NCBI RefSeq assembly: GCF_900604385.1
Contig: NZ_LR027382.1
Span: 2,712,076-2,776,075, forward strand
Source of the DNA: Alistipes megaguti
GTDB taxonomy: Bacteria > Bacteroidota > Bacteroidia > Bacteroidales > Rikenellaceae
Reading direction: 5' to 3'
Length of the DNA: 64,000 nucleotides
Part shown: positions 1 to 7,184 of the stretch, piece after piece
Position numbering within the stretch: position 1 is the stretch's first letter
Layout: every line of letters starts with the position of its first letter
Notes under the pieces: model-generated
What the model was told of the DNA's origin: nothing
Database searches by the model: none
What the model saw: the letters and a program-made list of their open reading frames with translations, nothing else
Position numbers and translations under genes: made by a program

Positions 1-126
1 GTGAACGTGCTACTGGCGGCAGCAGCCTATAACTTCAAAAGAGCCATGAAAGCTCTTTGGTGCATGCTTCATAAAATCTGCGAGATACTGTGGAAAAACG
101 ATATCTCGCAAAAATGGGCTTTTTAA
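1..126 (+). mobile_element. IS transposase, C-terminal fragment (IS5/IS4-like DDE)
   Basis: An open frame enters from the left edge and stops at TAA 124-126, giving 41 residues. They read VNVLLAAAAYNFKRAMKAL, then a Trp/Lys-rich tail. The LAAAAYNFKRAMK segment is typical of the extreme C-terminus of IS5/IS4-superfamily DDE transposases common in Bacteroidota. The catalytic core lies outside the window, so the family cannot be settled. The right IS end should fall within about 10-15 bases after the stop, because host-like coding sequence resumes at about 130. Confidence 0.55.
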
Positions 127-282
127 GGGACGACTAATTATCTCGACGGCGTACTCTACTCGGCATTCATCGGGGCATCGGGATCGAACGGCCTGTTTGT
201 CGGCAAATACGTCGGTGGAGAACGCGCCTCAAGTTGGAGTTCGCACGGAGGCGATATCTGTGGTTCGTGCTGTCTGAAATAA
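127..282 (+). pseudogene. 3' remnant of a gene interrupted by the IS
   Basis: Directly after the transposase stop an open frame without a start codon runs to TAA at 280-282. It gives about 48 residues, including NYLDGVLYSAFIGASGSN and a Cys-rich end (ICGSCCLK). It looks like the C-terminus of a secreted or surface protein whose 5' part lies left of the IS. Its family is not recognisable from this piece. It probably belonged to the same cluster as the genes downstream. That it is coding is inferred from the open frame and its position. Confidence 0.4.
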
Positions 283-290
283 CGGAATCG

Positions 291-314
291 GAGAGGATTG
301 TGTTCAGTCCTCTC
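291..314 (+). terminator. Hairpin between gene remnant and operon
   Basis: GAGAGGA (291-297) pairs with TCCTCTC (308-314) across a 10-base loop, nine bases after the remnant stop. No T-run follows directly, so it may be a weak terminator or an mRNA-processing hairpin. Confidence 0.35.
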
Positions 315-339
315 CTTACCCTTGAAAAAAGATTCTACA

Positions 340-1203
340 ATGAAAAAATTAATTTTATTAACATGGGGGCTTCTTGCCGTTGCCCCGATTGTTCTGGCCA
401 AATATCCCGTCGGCGTATCTCTTGGAACAGTCAAAACGCCGAATAGTGAGAACCTTGCCCGAATCAAGGAGGCTGGAGTCGATTATGTGGAGGTGACCTT
501 CAACTACTTCTGGCGCAACGCTCCCGAAAACGAATGTTACACCCGCGCATATGAAGTCAAAAAACGGATTGACGAGGCCGGTCTGAAAGTCTGGTCCTGC
601 CATCTACCGTTCAGCCGTCAACTCGACATTTCCGTTCTTGACCCTCAACAGCGAGAAGAAAACGTGCTTTTCATGGAACGGATGATCCGCCTCGCGGCAA
701 TCTTTGATCCGCAACGATTGGTGCTGCACCCCAGTTCAGAGCCGATTGCCGATAATGAAAGGGAAACGCGAATGCAGAATTCAGCCAACTCTATCGGCCG
801 CCTTGCCCTTGCAGCCAAAGAGATCGGCGTAATGCTTTGCATCGAGAATCTGCCGCGGACATGTTTGGGACGCAACTCGGATGAAATATTGCAACTGATT
901 GCAAACTATCCCGAAGTAATGGTCTGCTTTGATTCAAACCATCTGCTCAAGGAGGATCACGCACACTTTTTCGAACAAGTAGGCAATCGCATCGGAACGA
1001 TACACGCTTCGGATTACGATCGCAAAGATGAACGACATTGGCTTCCCGGGAAAGGGATCATAGACTGGTCCGATTTCCTGCGAAAGCTGAAACAGTCCGG
1101 ATACAACGGGGTATTCATGTATGAGATCAGATCCAGCGAGGTCGACTCCATTCAACAGATCGTCAAGGCGCACCACAGAATCGTCCTCGGCAAACAAAAA
1201 TAG
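340..1203 (+). CDS. Exported sugar phosphate isomerase/epimerase-like TIM-barrel protein
   Basis: This 287-residue protein starts at ATG 340; an upstream in-frame ATG at 298 would bury the signal peptide. Residues 1-20 (MKKLILLTWGLLAVAPIVLA) form a Sec signal peptide, so it should act in the periplasm. The rest matches the xylose-isomerase-like AP_endonuc_2 TIM barrel: repeated strand-helix units, metal-ligand candidates in CIENLPR, the DSNH of VCFDSNH, the H of IHASD and the terminal E of MYEIR. The family isomerises or epimerises sugars and polyols; the substrate is unknown. The stop is directly followed by the ATG of the DUF6528 gene, which indicates one operon with the GDPD and OPA transporter genes. 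Confidence 0.75.
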   Translation: MKKLILLTWGLLAVAPIVLAKYPVGVSLGTVKTPNSENLARIKEAGVDYVEVTFNYFWRNAPENECYTRAYEVKKRIDEAGLKVWSCHLPFSRQLDISVLDPQQREENVLFMERMIRLAAIFDPQRLVLHPSSEPIADNERETRMQNSANSIGRLALAAKEIGVMLCIENLPRTCLGRNSDEILQLIANYPEVMVCFDSNHLLKEDHAHFFEQVGNRIGTIHASDYDRKDERHWLPGKGIIDWSDFLRKLKQSGYNGVFMYEIRSSEVDSIQQIVKAHHRIVLGKQK

Positions 1204-2913
1204 ATGAATTTATTCAATCTCCGCATCATGAATACAGTTCAAAACCAAATCATCCGGAATCTCCTCGTCGGAATCGGGGCATTGCTGTTGGCCATCGGTT
1301 GTTCAAACGATTCCACTGATTCCGTTCGGCCCTTCGCATCGAAAGTCTCCCTGACGCTCTCAAGGTATTACAACGCACAGGGGACCACTACATTGCCCGT
1401 ATGGGAAAGTTCCTCGCAGGCCGGAGTGTACGTACCCGGTTCCTCGGTCGCCTCCTATGCTTCGCCTATTCTGCCGGGATCCCAGACCTCGCTCTTTCTG
1501 TTCTCATTCGAGGGTCCACGACAGGAGGTCTCAACCATTGTCGGTTTCTGTCCGGCCGATGCTCCGGTTTTCTGCGAAAACGGACGGCTGCAAACAACCA
1601 TACCCACACTACAGGACGGCACTGTTTCGCCTTGTCTGATCGGGAAATCGACCGGTCGCCTCGACAGTTACGAAGGGTGTGAGATGACATTGTCGCAAAT
1701 TTTCTGCGTCATGTATATCAGTGTCAAAAAGGGGGACTATGCCGTTCGGGAAGTTACCGTAAAAGCCAACGGCGGAGAAGCGATCGCCGGGGAACTCTCG
1801 GTCGGGATCGACGATTGGGCGGCTTCGGCCTCGGAACAGACCATCACCGTGACGCTTCCCGAACCACTCGATTGCTCGCAGGAGGCACAAATTATTCCGG
1901 TAATGATTGCCCCCGTCACGCTGAACAAAGGCTATACGGCAACCCTGACCGACACGGACGGCAATTCGTTTGCGGTGTCGACAAATGATCCTGTCGAACT
2001 GACGGCCGGAGGCAAATACGACACGGATGAGGCGGCGTCGAGTTATGCGACCGAATTAATTTTCTGCGGCGACAACATGATCTACATGATCAATGCGGAT
2101 TTGGCCGATGCTACCGGATACAAGGATGCTGTCACCTGGAGCTGGGATGCCACCACGGCGGCAACGACTCTGGGATTGGCGGCCTCGCGTTGCAACCATC
2201 TCGACGATTGCAAGCCGGTAAACAACGGCAAGCAGATTTTAGCCACGAGCTCCTACCACTGGTGCGTGCTGCTCGATGTTGAAACACAGCAGATCCTTTT
2301 CCACACAACATCCTCATCCAATGCTCACTCGGCCGAGATCTTGCCCGACGACCGAATCGTCGTGGCTTGTTCCGAGGGAACCGGATCAACAAACAACGTC
2401 CTCCAGCTCTACAACATCGCATCCCCCAACGTAATTGTTGATCAGGTCCCGTTGACTTCGGCTCACGGCGTCGTGTGGAACGAAGCCAACCAACGGCTTT
2501 ATGCCATAGGCGAACAAAGCCTGCAAGTATATAGCCTGAAGAATTGGGATACGGCAACCCCTTCACTCGAATTGGAAAAAACCATCCAGACGCCTCAAAA
2601 CGGACTGCATGATATGACCCTGGTCAATTCGAATACACTCTGCATCGCAGGGAAACGGGCCTATCTGTATGACATCGGAGCAGACCGATTCACCGAAATG
2701 ATGCTTTTCTCCTCTTCCACGTCGATCAAATCCCTCAACTACAATGATGAAACGGGAGAACTGTGGTATACCGACGCGACCCATCCCGAAGGTTCACAGA
2801 GCTGGTCGACGCAGACCATCCGCTACGCCACGGACATGAATGCCTCGTCCGAAACCCGAACCATCAAGGTTCCGGATCTCGACATGTACAAGGTACGAGT
2901 CATGAACTGGTAA
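1204..2913 (+). CDS. DUF6528 beta-propeller lipoprotein with fimbrillin-like N-terminus
   Basis: The 569-residue frame begins at the base after the preceding stop. A start at ATG 1228 (MNTVQNQIIRN) is equally likely and gives a cleaner signal. The lipobox LLAIGC puts the lipidated Cys near residue 33, so this is a surface or periplasmic lipoprotein. Residues of about 45-275 resemble Bacteroidota fimbrillin/Mfa-like domains. Residues of about 285-565 match DUF6528, a propeller-like family, with LDDCKPVNNGKQILATSS, NAHSAEILPDDRIVVACS and HGVVWNE. The substrate is unknown. Its place between a TIM-barrel enzyme and a glycerophosphodiesterase suggests ligand binding or processing at the cell surface (inference). 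Confidence 0.7.
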   Translation: MNLFNLRIMNTVQNQIIRNLLVGIGALLLAIGCSNDSTDSVRPFASKVSLTLSRYYNAQGTTTLPVWESSSQAGVYVPGSSVASYASPILPGSQTSLFLFSFEGPRQEVSTIVGFCPADAPVFCENGRLQTTIPTLQDGTVSPCLIGKSTGRLDSYEGCEMTLSQIFCVMYISVKKGDYAVREVTVKANGGEAIAGELSVGIDDWAASASEQTITVTLPEPLDCSQEAQIIPVMIAPVTLNKGYTATLTDTDGNSFAVSTNDPVELTAGGKYDTDEAASSYATELIFCGDNMIYMINADLADATGYKDAVTWSWDATTAATTLGLAASRCNHLDDCKPVNNGKQILATSSYHWCVLLDVETQQILFHTTSSSNAHSAEILPDDRIVVACSEGTGSTNNVLQLYNIASPNVIVDQVPLTSAHGVVWNEANQRLYAIGEQSLQVYSLKNWDTATPSLELEKTIQTPQNGLHDMTLVNSNTLCIAGKRAYLYDIGADRFTEMMLFSSSTSIKSLNYNDETGELWYTDATHPEGSQSWSTQTIRYATDMNASSETRTIKVPDLDMYKVRVMNW

Positions 2914-2926
2914 AACCCGAATATGT

Positions 2927-2962
2927 CGGGACAGGATTGGAGCAAGGCTTCAACCTGTCCCG
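2927..2962 (+). terminator. Intercistronic hairpin
   Basis: CGGGACAGG (2927-2935) pairs perfectly with CCTGTCCCG (2954-2962), followed by CTTTCTT. It lies 14 bases after the DUF6528 stop and 32 before the GDPD start. It is probably a partial terminator or RNA-stability element inside the operon. Confidence 0.5.
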
Positions 2963-2993
2963 CTTTCTTCAAACCTGACAAAACAATTAAACC

Positions 2994-3911
2994 ATGAAAA
3001 AACTGCCCTTTCTTTTATCCATCCTGCTTTTATCGGCCGCCTGCACGCAACGTCCTTCCCCCGAAACAGACAACCGTGCCGCTACGATCGTCACCGAATT
3101 GCACAACCCGACCTCGAAACGGGTACTTGTCGCCAGTCACCGCGGTGATTGGCGCAATTATCCCGAGAATTCCCTGGCCGCCATCGAATCGGTCATCCGC
3201 ATGGGGGCCGACATCGTGGAAATCGACCTGGCCCTGACGGCCGACAGCATACTGGTCCTGTGCCACGACCGGACATTGAATCGAACGACCACTGGAAAAG
3301 GATATGTCAAAGATGTAACACTCGACTCCATCCGGCGGTGTTTCCTAAAGTCGGGACACGGCGTAGTCACGACACACCGGATGCCGACTCTTCGCGAAGC
3401 GCTGGAAATCTGCAAGGATCGTATTGTCGTAAACATCGACAAGGGTTACCAGTACTACGATCTGGTGCAACGGCTTTCCGAAGAACTGGGTGTTACGGAA
3501 CAACTGCTAATCAAGGGGAAAAGCCCGGTTGGCGATGTAACGGAGAAATTTTCCCGCTATGAACACAACATGATGTATATGCCAATCATCGACATTCTCA
3601 AACCGCAGGGAGAGAAACTTTTTGCCGAATACCGCGAGCAGGGGGTCGTTCCGATCGCCTACGAAGTGTGCTGGTCGGAAGAGACTCCTCAGGTAACGAC
3701 GTGCATGGAGACCATTGTGAAAAGCGGCTCCAAATTATGGGTCAACTCACTCTGGCCCTCGCTTTGCGGCGGGTTGTGTGATGATGCGGCATTTGAAGGA
3801 GATCCCGGAGCCGTCTATGGCCGGCTCGTGGAGATGGGGGCCACCCTGATTCAAACCGACCGTCCGGAACTGTTGCTCGCGTATCTCCGCGCCCGGGGTC
3901 TCCATGACTAA
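2994..3911 (+). CDS. Glycerophosphodiester phosphodiesterase family lipoprotein
   Basis: A 305-residue lipoprotein with signal sequence and lipobox LLLSAAC (Cys at about 17). It carries the GDPD signature: SHRGDWRNYPENS (catalytic His, Arg, Glu), ADIVEIDLALTAD (metal-binding E-I-D), then VLCHDRTLNRTTTGKG with the second catalytic His. GDPDs hydrolyse glycerophosphodiesters to glycerol-3-phosphate and an alcohol. The C-terminal half keeps the barrel pattern through GATLIQTDRPELLLAYL. The OPA-type transporter gene starts 12 bases downstream, which fits periplasmic hydrolysis followed by uptake of an organophosphate. Confidence 0.88.
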   Translation: MKKLPFLLSILLLSAACTQRPSPETDNRAATIVTELHNPTSKRVLVASHRGDWRNYPENSLAAIESVIRMGADIVEIDLALTADSILVLCHDRTLNRTTTGKGYVKDVTLDSIRRCFLKSGHGVVTTHRMPTLREALEICKDRIVVNIDKGYQYYDLVQRLSEELGVTEQLLIKGKSPVGDVTEKFSRYEHNMMYMPIIDILKPQGEKLFAEYREQGVVPIAYEVCWSEETPQVTTCMETIVKSGSKLWVNSLWPSLCGGLCDDAAFEGDPGAVYGRLVEMGATLIQTDRPELLLAYLRARGLHD

Positions 3912-3923
3912 AATGCCACAGGA

Positions 3924-5297
3924 ATGAATCGAATCAAGGAGTTTTACCGAATCAGCGCTCCGGCTCCCAGGCAGGAGGAAGATGCGTCCGTACAAGAAAA
4001 ACGCTACCGGAAGTTGCGGCTGCAGACTTTCGCCGCCGCAACCCTCGGGTACAGTCTCTATTATGTCTGCCGAACCAGTCTTAACGTGATGAAAAAACCG
4101 ATTCTCGACAGCGGAGCTCTCGATGCCTCGCAGTTGGGAGTCATCGGTTCGGCATTGCTGTTCACCTATGCCATCGGAAAATTCGTCAACGGATTTATTG
4201 CCGATTACTGCAACATCAAGCGATTCATGGTCACGGGGTTGATTATCTCAACGGCAGCCAATGCCCTGATGGGATTGTTGGGAGTCGCTCATTCTCTTGT
4301 GCCCTCGGCCGTAATTTTTACGATTTTCGCCGTGTTGTGGGGGATGAACGGATGGTCGCAGTCGATGGGGGCCCCTCCTGCCATTATTTCGCTGTCGCGC
4401 TGGTTTCCGCTCAAGGAGCGCGGAACCTATTACGGGTTCTTCTCCGCAAGCCATAACCTCGGAGAATTTTTTTCGTTTCTTTTTGTCGGTTCGATCGTAA
4501 CCTTTGCCGGTTGGCAGGTTGGTTTCTTCGGTTCGGCGACGGCCGGCTTGTTGGGAGTGTTCATCATTCTGGTCTGGCTGCACGATACCCCCGAGTCCAA
4601 AGGTTTGCCGAGCGTCGAAACCCTGGCCCATGAGGCCCCTGCGAGCAACGCCGACAAATCGATCAGGGAGATTCAACGGGCCGTGTTGAAAATGCCTGCC
4701 GTATGGATCCTGGCCGCAGCAAGCGCCTTCATGTATATATCACGCTACGCGATCAACGGTTGGGGCGTTCTCTTTCTTCAGGAAGAGAAGGGATTCTCGG
4801 ATGTAGAAGCCATATCGATCGTATCCATCAATGCTCTTTTGGGAATCTTCGGAACCGTACTTTCGGGATGGTTCTCGGACAAACTCTTTAAAGGGGATCG
4901 AAATACCCCTGCACTGATTTTCGGCATCATGAACACGGTCGCTCTCGTTCTGTTTCTTTACGGGGGTAAAGCCATATGGGTGAATATTCTGTCCATGATT
5001 CTGTTCGGCATTGCCATTGGCGTGCTGATTTGTTTTCTCGGAGGTCTGATGGCTGTGGATATCGTACCGCGCAAAGCGACAGGAGCGGCATTGGGAGTAG
5101 TCGGAATCACCAGTTACATTGCTGCCGGGATTCAGGATGTTGCGTCAGGATGGCTAATTGACTCAAATATTACTTTGTCTGCCGATGGGTCTTCCATCTA
5201 TGACTTCCAGCCAGTCTCTATTTTTTGGATTGCAGCTTCCATAATCTCTTTTTTATTACCCTTGTTCAATAGAAAGCACGCTCAATCTCTTCTGTGA
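3924..5297 (+). CDS. Organophosphate:phosphate antiporter-type MFS transporter (GlpT/UhpT-like)
   Basis: A 457-residue inner-membrane protein with about 12 hydrophobic segments. It starts with a soluble arm (MNRIKEFYRISAPAPRQ) and the family-typical LGYSLYYVCRTSLNVMKKP. Also present are GKFVNGFIADYCNIKRFM, WGMNGWSQSMGAPPAIISLSRWF and ISRYAINGWGVLFLQEEKG, all characteristic of the OPA family that exchanges inorganic phosphate for glycerol-3-phosphate or hexose phosphates. Following the GDPD it most plausibly imports glycerol-3-phosphate or a related product (inference). The last 60 codons are more AT-rich than the rest. The downstream integrase is convergent. Confidence 0.85.
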   Translation: MNRIKEFYRISAPAPRQEEDASVQEKRYRKLRLQTFAAATLGYSLYYVCRTSLNVMKKPILDSGALDASQLGVIGSALLFTYAIGKFVNGFIADYCNIKRFMVTGLIISTAANALMGLLGVAHSLVPSAVIFTIFAVLWGMNGWSQSMGAPPAIISLSRWFPLKERGTYYGFFSASHNLGEFFSFLFVGSIVTFAGWQVGFFGSATAGLLGVFIILVWLHDTPESKGLPSVETLAHEAPASNADKSIREIQRAVLKMPAVWILAAASAFMYISRYAINGWGVLFLQEEKGFSDVEAISIVSINALLGIFGTVLSGWFSDKLFKGDRNTPALIFGIMNTVALVLFLYGGKAIWVNILSMILFGIAIGVLICFLGGLMAVDIVPRKATGAALGVVGITSYIAAGIQDVASGWLIDSNITLSADGSSIYDFQPVSIFWIAASIISFLLPLFNRKHAQSLL

Positions 5298-5578
5298 TGA
5301 AATTTTCGATGATCGCTATCCCGCAATCTGAAGAGTTGAATTGTACAATTCCAAGGGAAATGGATGAATTTCTCATTTAACCATGGATTTCTTTCTATGA
5401 ATTGCACTTTGCGTGGATGGGGGCCGCCGAACATTCAGCGGTCCCGGATCCGAAAGGCACGGCGTTTCATCCGGATAACGCGCGCAGCCCCTCAAAAGTT
5501 TCGTTCACAAAGTGATGTGGCAGTGGTTGGCGTCGGTTGGCGTCGCAAGGGTGGACAAACTGCGGTGAAATCGCCGGT
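5298..5578. other. Intergenic region with short repeats, possible recombinase sites
   Basis: No gene is supported in these 281 bases between the transporter and the convergent integrase. They contain a 12-base palindrome AATTGTACAATT (5339-5350) in a slightly longer imperfect dyad, and a perfect tandem duplication of GGTTGGCGTC (5525-5534, 5535-5544) next to the integrase 3' end. Short direct repeats beside an integrase gene can be arm-type binding sites; that role is speculative. Confidence 0.4.
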
Positions 5579-6796
5579 TTATGCCGTCAGGACCTTGCCG
5601 ATACGACGCATCTCTCGGCTGATATTCGCCTCGGAGATCTTCGCGTAGCGCCGGGTCATGTTCGTATTCGTATGGCCCAGAATCTTGGCGATGATGTCGA
5701 TCGGCATCCCGTATTCAATCGCCAGCGTGGCAAACGTGTGGCGCGCCAGGTGCGTGGTCAGATGCTTGTGGATCTGGCAAATATCCGCTATTTCCTTCAG
5801 GTAGGCGTTCATCTTCGTATTCGACGGGACCGGCAGCAGCTTGCCCCGCGCCCGACAGTTGGCATCGTCGCAGTACTTCTCCAGCAGGGCCGCCGCCTGC
5901 GGAAGCACCGGAACACGGCTCATCACCGAGGTCTTCTCCCGCGGCTTATGGATCCACAGCTGTCCCTCCTCGTCCGTCGTGAAGTGTTCCCGCCGCAGGT
6001 GGTCGACATCCGTGAAGGCCAGTCCCGTCAGCGCGCAGAAGCAGAAGACATCCCGGATGCGGTCCAGCCTCTCGTTGGGCATCGGCCGCTTTAGCAGCAG
6101 ATCCAGTTCCGCTTTCGTCAGCGGCACCTTGACGTTCGTCTTGTCGATCTTCATCTTGTAGTAGCGGAAGGGATTCTTCTCGATCCATTCGTTGCGGACG
6201 GCATAGAGCAGGAAATTCTTCAAACAGCAGAGCAGATTGACTGCTCCGTTGTTGTGGCAGTTGTAGGCCGTCTGCATGTAGGTATTCAGTCCATCGACGT
6301 AGGCGTAGTCGACCGTCTCCAGCGGGAGATCCTCCTTGCCATACACCTGCCGGATATATTCGGTCATGTAGCGCAGCAGGCGGTGGTACTTGTTGGCCGT
6401 GAGCTGCGTGATCCGGGTGCCAACCTCCTGCTGGCGTTTCTCGCAGTATTTGCCGAACTCTGCCAGCAGCATCCGACTCGAAGAGGCCGATCCCAGCAGC
6501 TGTTTGACGGCAAAGCAGGTCGGCGTCCTGTTCTCCTGGATCAGGCGGTCGTAGGCGGCAAGGATCGAGGCCCGGTAACTGGCAACGATGCGATTGATCT
6601 GCTGGTCGACCTCATCCTTGTAGAGCGAGCGTTCGAGGCGCTGGTTCCAGCGTTCCGGCTCGATCTGGCATTGTGTATAGACTTCGGTCGACTGGCCGGT
6701 CGTGGTGATGCGGGCATAGATCGGGGCCTTGCCCTTTTTCGTGACTTTGGTTTTCTTGCAGAAGAAGACAACGCTGAAGGTGGTTCGTGGCAACAT
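5579..6796 (-). CDS. Tyrosine recombinase/integrase (Bacteroidota mobile-element type)
   Basis: The ATG at 6796 (MLPRTTFSVVFFCKKTK) gives 405 residues and places the arm-type DNA-binding domain at the N-terminus; an upstream ATG at 6919 adds an unlikely leader. A SAM-like core-binding domain spans about 105-200 and the catalytic domain about 225-400. Catalytic residues seen are Lys in EKTSVMSRVPVLP, the H-x-x-R of THLARHTFATLA, His of ILGHTN and Tyr of TRRYAKI. The first catalytic Arg position reads TGLAFTDV, so that Arg is absent, as in IntDOT-like enzymes. It faces the 3' end of tRNA-Gly, the usual layout of a tRNA-targeted island. Confidence 0.9.
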   Translation of the reverse strand: MLPRTTFSVVFFCKKTKVTKKGKAPIYARITTTGQSTEVYTQCQIEPERWNQRLERSLYKDEVDQQINRIVASYRASILAAYDRLIQENRTPTCFAVKQLLGSASSSRMLLAEFGKYCEKRQQEVGTRITQLTANKYHRLLRYMTEYIRQVYGKEDLPLETVDYAYVDGLNTYMQTAYNCHNNGAVNLLCCLKNFLLYAVRNEWIEKNPFRYYKMKIDKTNVKVPLTKAELDLLLKRPMPNERLDRIRDVFCFCALTGLAFTDVDHLRREHFTTDEEGQLWIHKPREKTSVMSRVPVLPQAAALLEKYCDDANCRARGKLLPVPSNTKMNAYLKEIADICQIHKHLTTHLARHTFATLAIEYGMPIDIIAKILGHTNTNMTRRYAKISEANISREMRRIGKVLTA

Positions 6797-6882
6797 GGCT
6801 GCTTGGTTTTTGAGTAAATTAAACGTCTTCAGCACCGGAATGTTGCCGAGTAAAATGATGCAAATCAGCGAAATAGAGCTAA

Positions 6883-6922
6883 ATCGTGACCTATTTTCGG
6901 TCCGAGCAAAAAAGGTCACGAT
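6883..6922. repeat. Inverted repeat upstream of the integrase gene
   Basis: ATCGTGACCT (6883-6892) and AGGTCACGAT (6913-6922) are a perfect 10-base inverted repeat with a 20-base spacer. It lies 87-126 bases upstream of the integrase start, where a promoter operator or a recombination-site dyad would be expected. Confidence 0.45.
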
Positions 6923-6976
6923 GAAGGCCTGAAATACTTGCTGCCTTTTGCGTCAACAGGAGTGGGAGAATACAAG

Positions 6977-7013
6977 AAAAAGCCTTGTATATCGCTGATA
7001 TACAAGGCTTTTT
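6977..7013 (-). terminator. Rho-independent terminator of tRNA-Gly
   Basis: Perfect 16-bp stem (6977-6992 with 6998-7013), loop CGCTG, with A5 at one edge and T5 at the other, so it works in both directions. It lies 33 bases downstream of the tRNA 3' end. Confidence 0.85.
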
Positions 7014-7045
7014 GCTTTCTATCGGGGTTTCTTTCTGGCCCCCTC

Positions 7046-7121
7046 TGGAGCGGAAAACGGGATTCGAACCCGCGACCCTCAGCTTGGGAAGCTGATGCTC
7101 TACCGACTGAGCTATTTCCGC
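7046..7121 (-). tRNA. tRNA-Gly (anticodon CCC)
   Basis: The complement folds into a standard cloverleaf. Acceptor GCGGAAA pairs with TTTCCGC, the D stem is GCTC/GAGC, the anticodon stem TCAGC/GCTGA encloses TTCCCAA (anticodon CCC), and the T arm has TTCGAAT. The 3' CCA is encoded (7046-7048). It reads Gly codon GGG. The integrase lies on its 3' side, so this tRNA is the likely integration target; no second copy of its 3' end is visible in the window. Confidence 0.95.
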
Positions 7122-7184
7122 ATTACGGAGTACAAAGATACTCCGAATTTTTGAAAAGTCAAGTTTTCGGACGATGAAAATCCC

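Noticed and set aside
6938..7177. Open + strand frame of 79 codons across the tRNA
   Set aside because: Its protein (GKRDSNPRPSAWEADALPTELFP) is the well-known artefact of translating the antisense of a tRNA-Gly gene.
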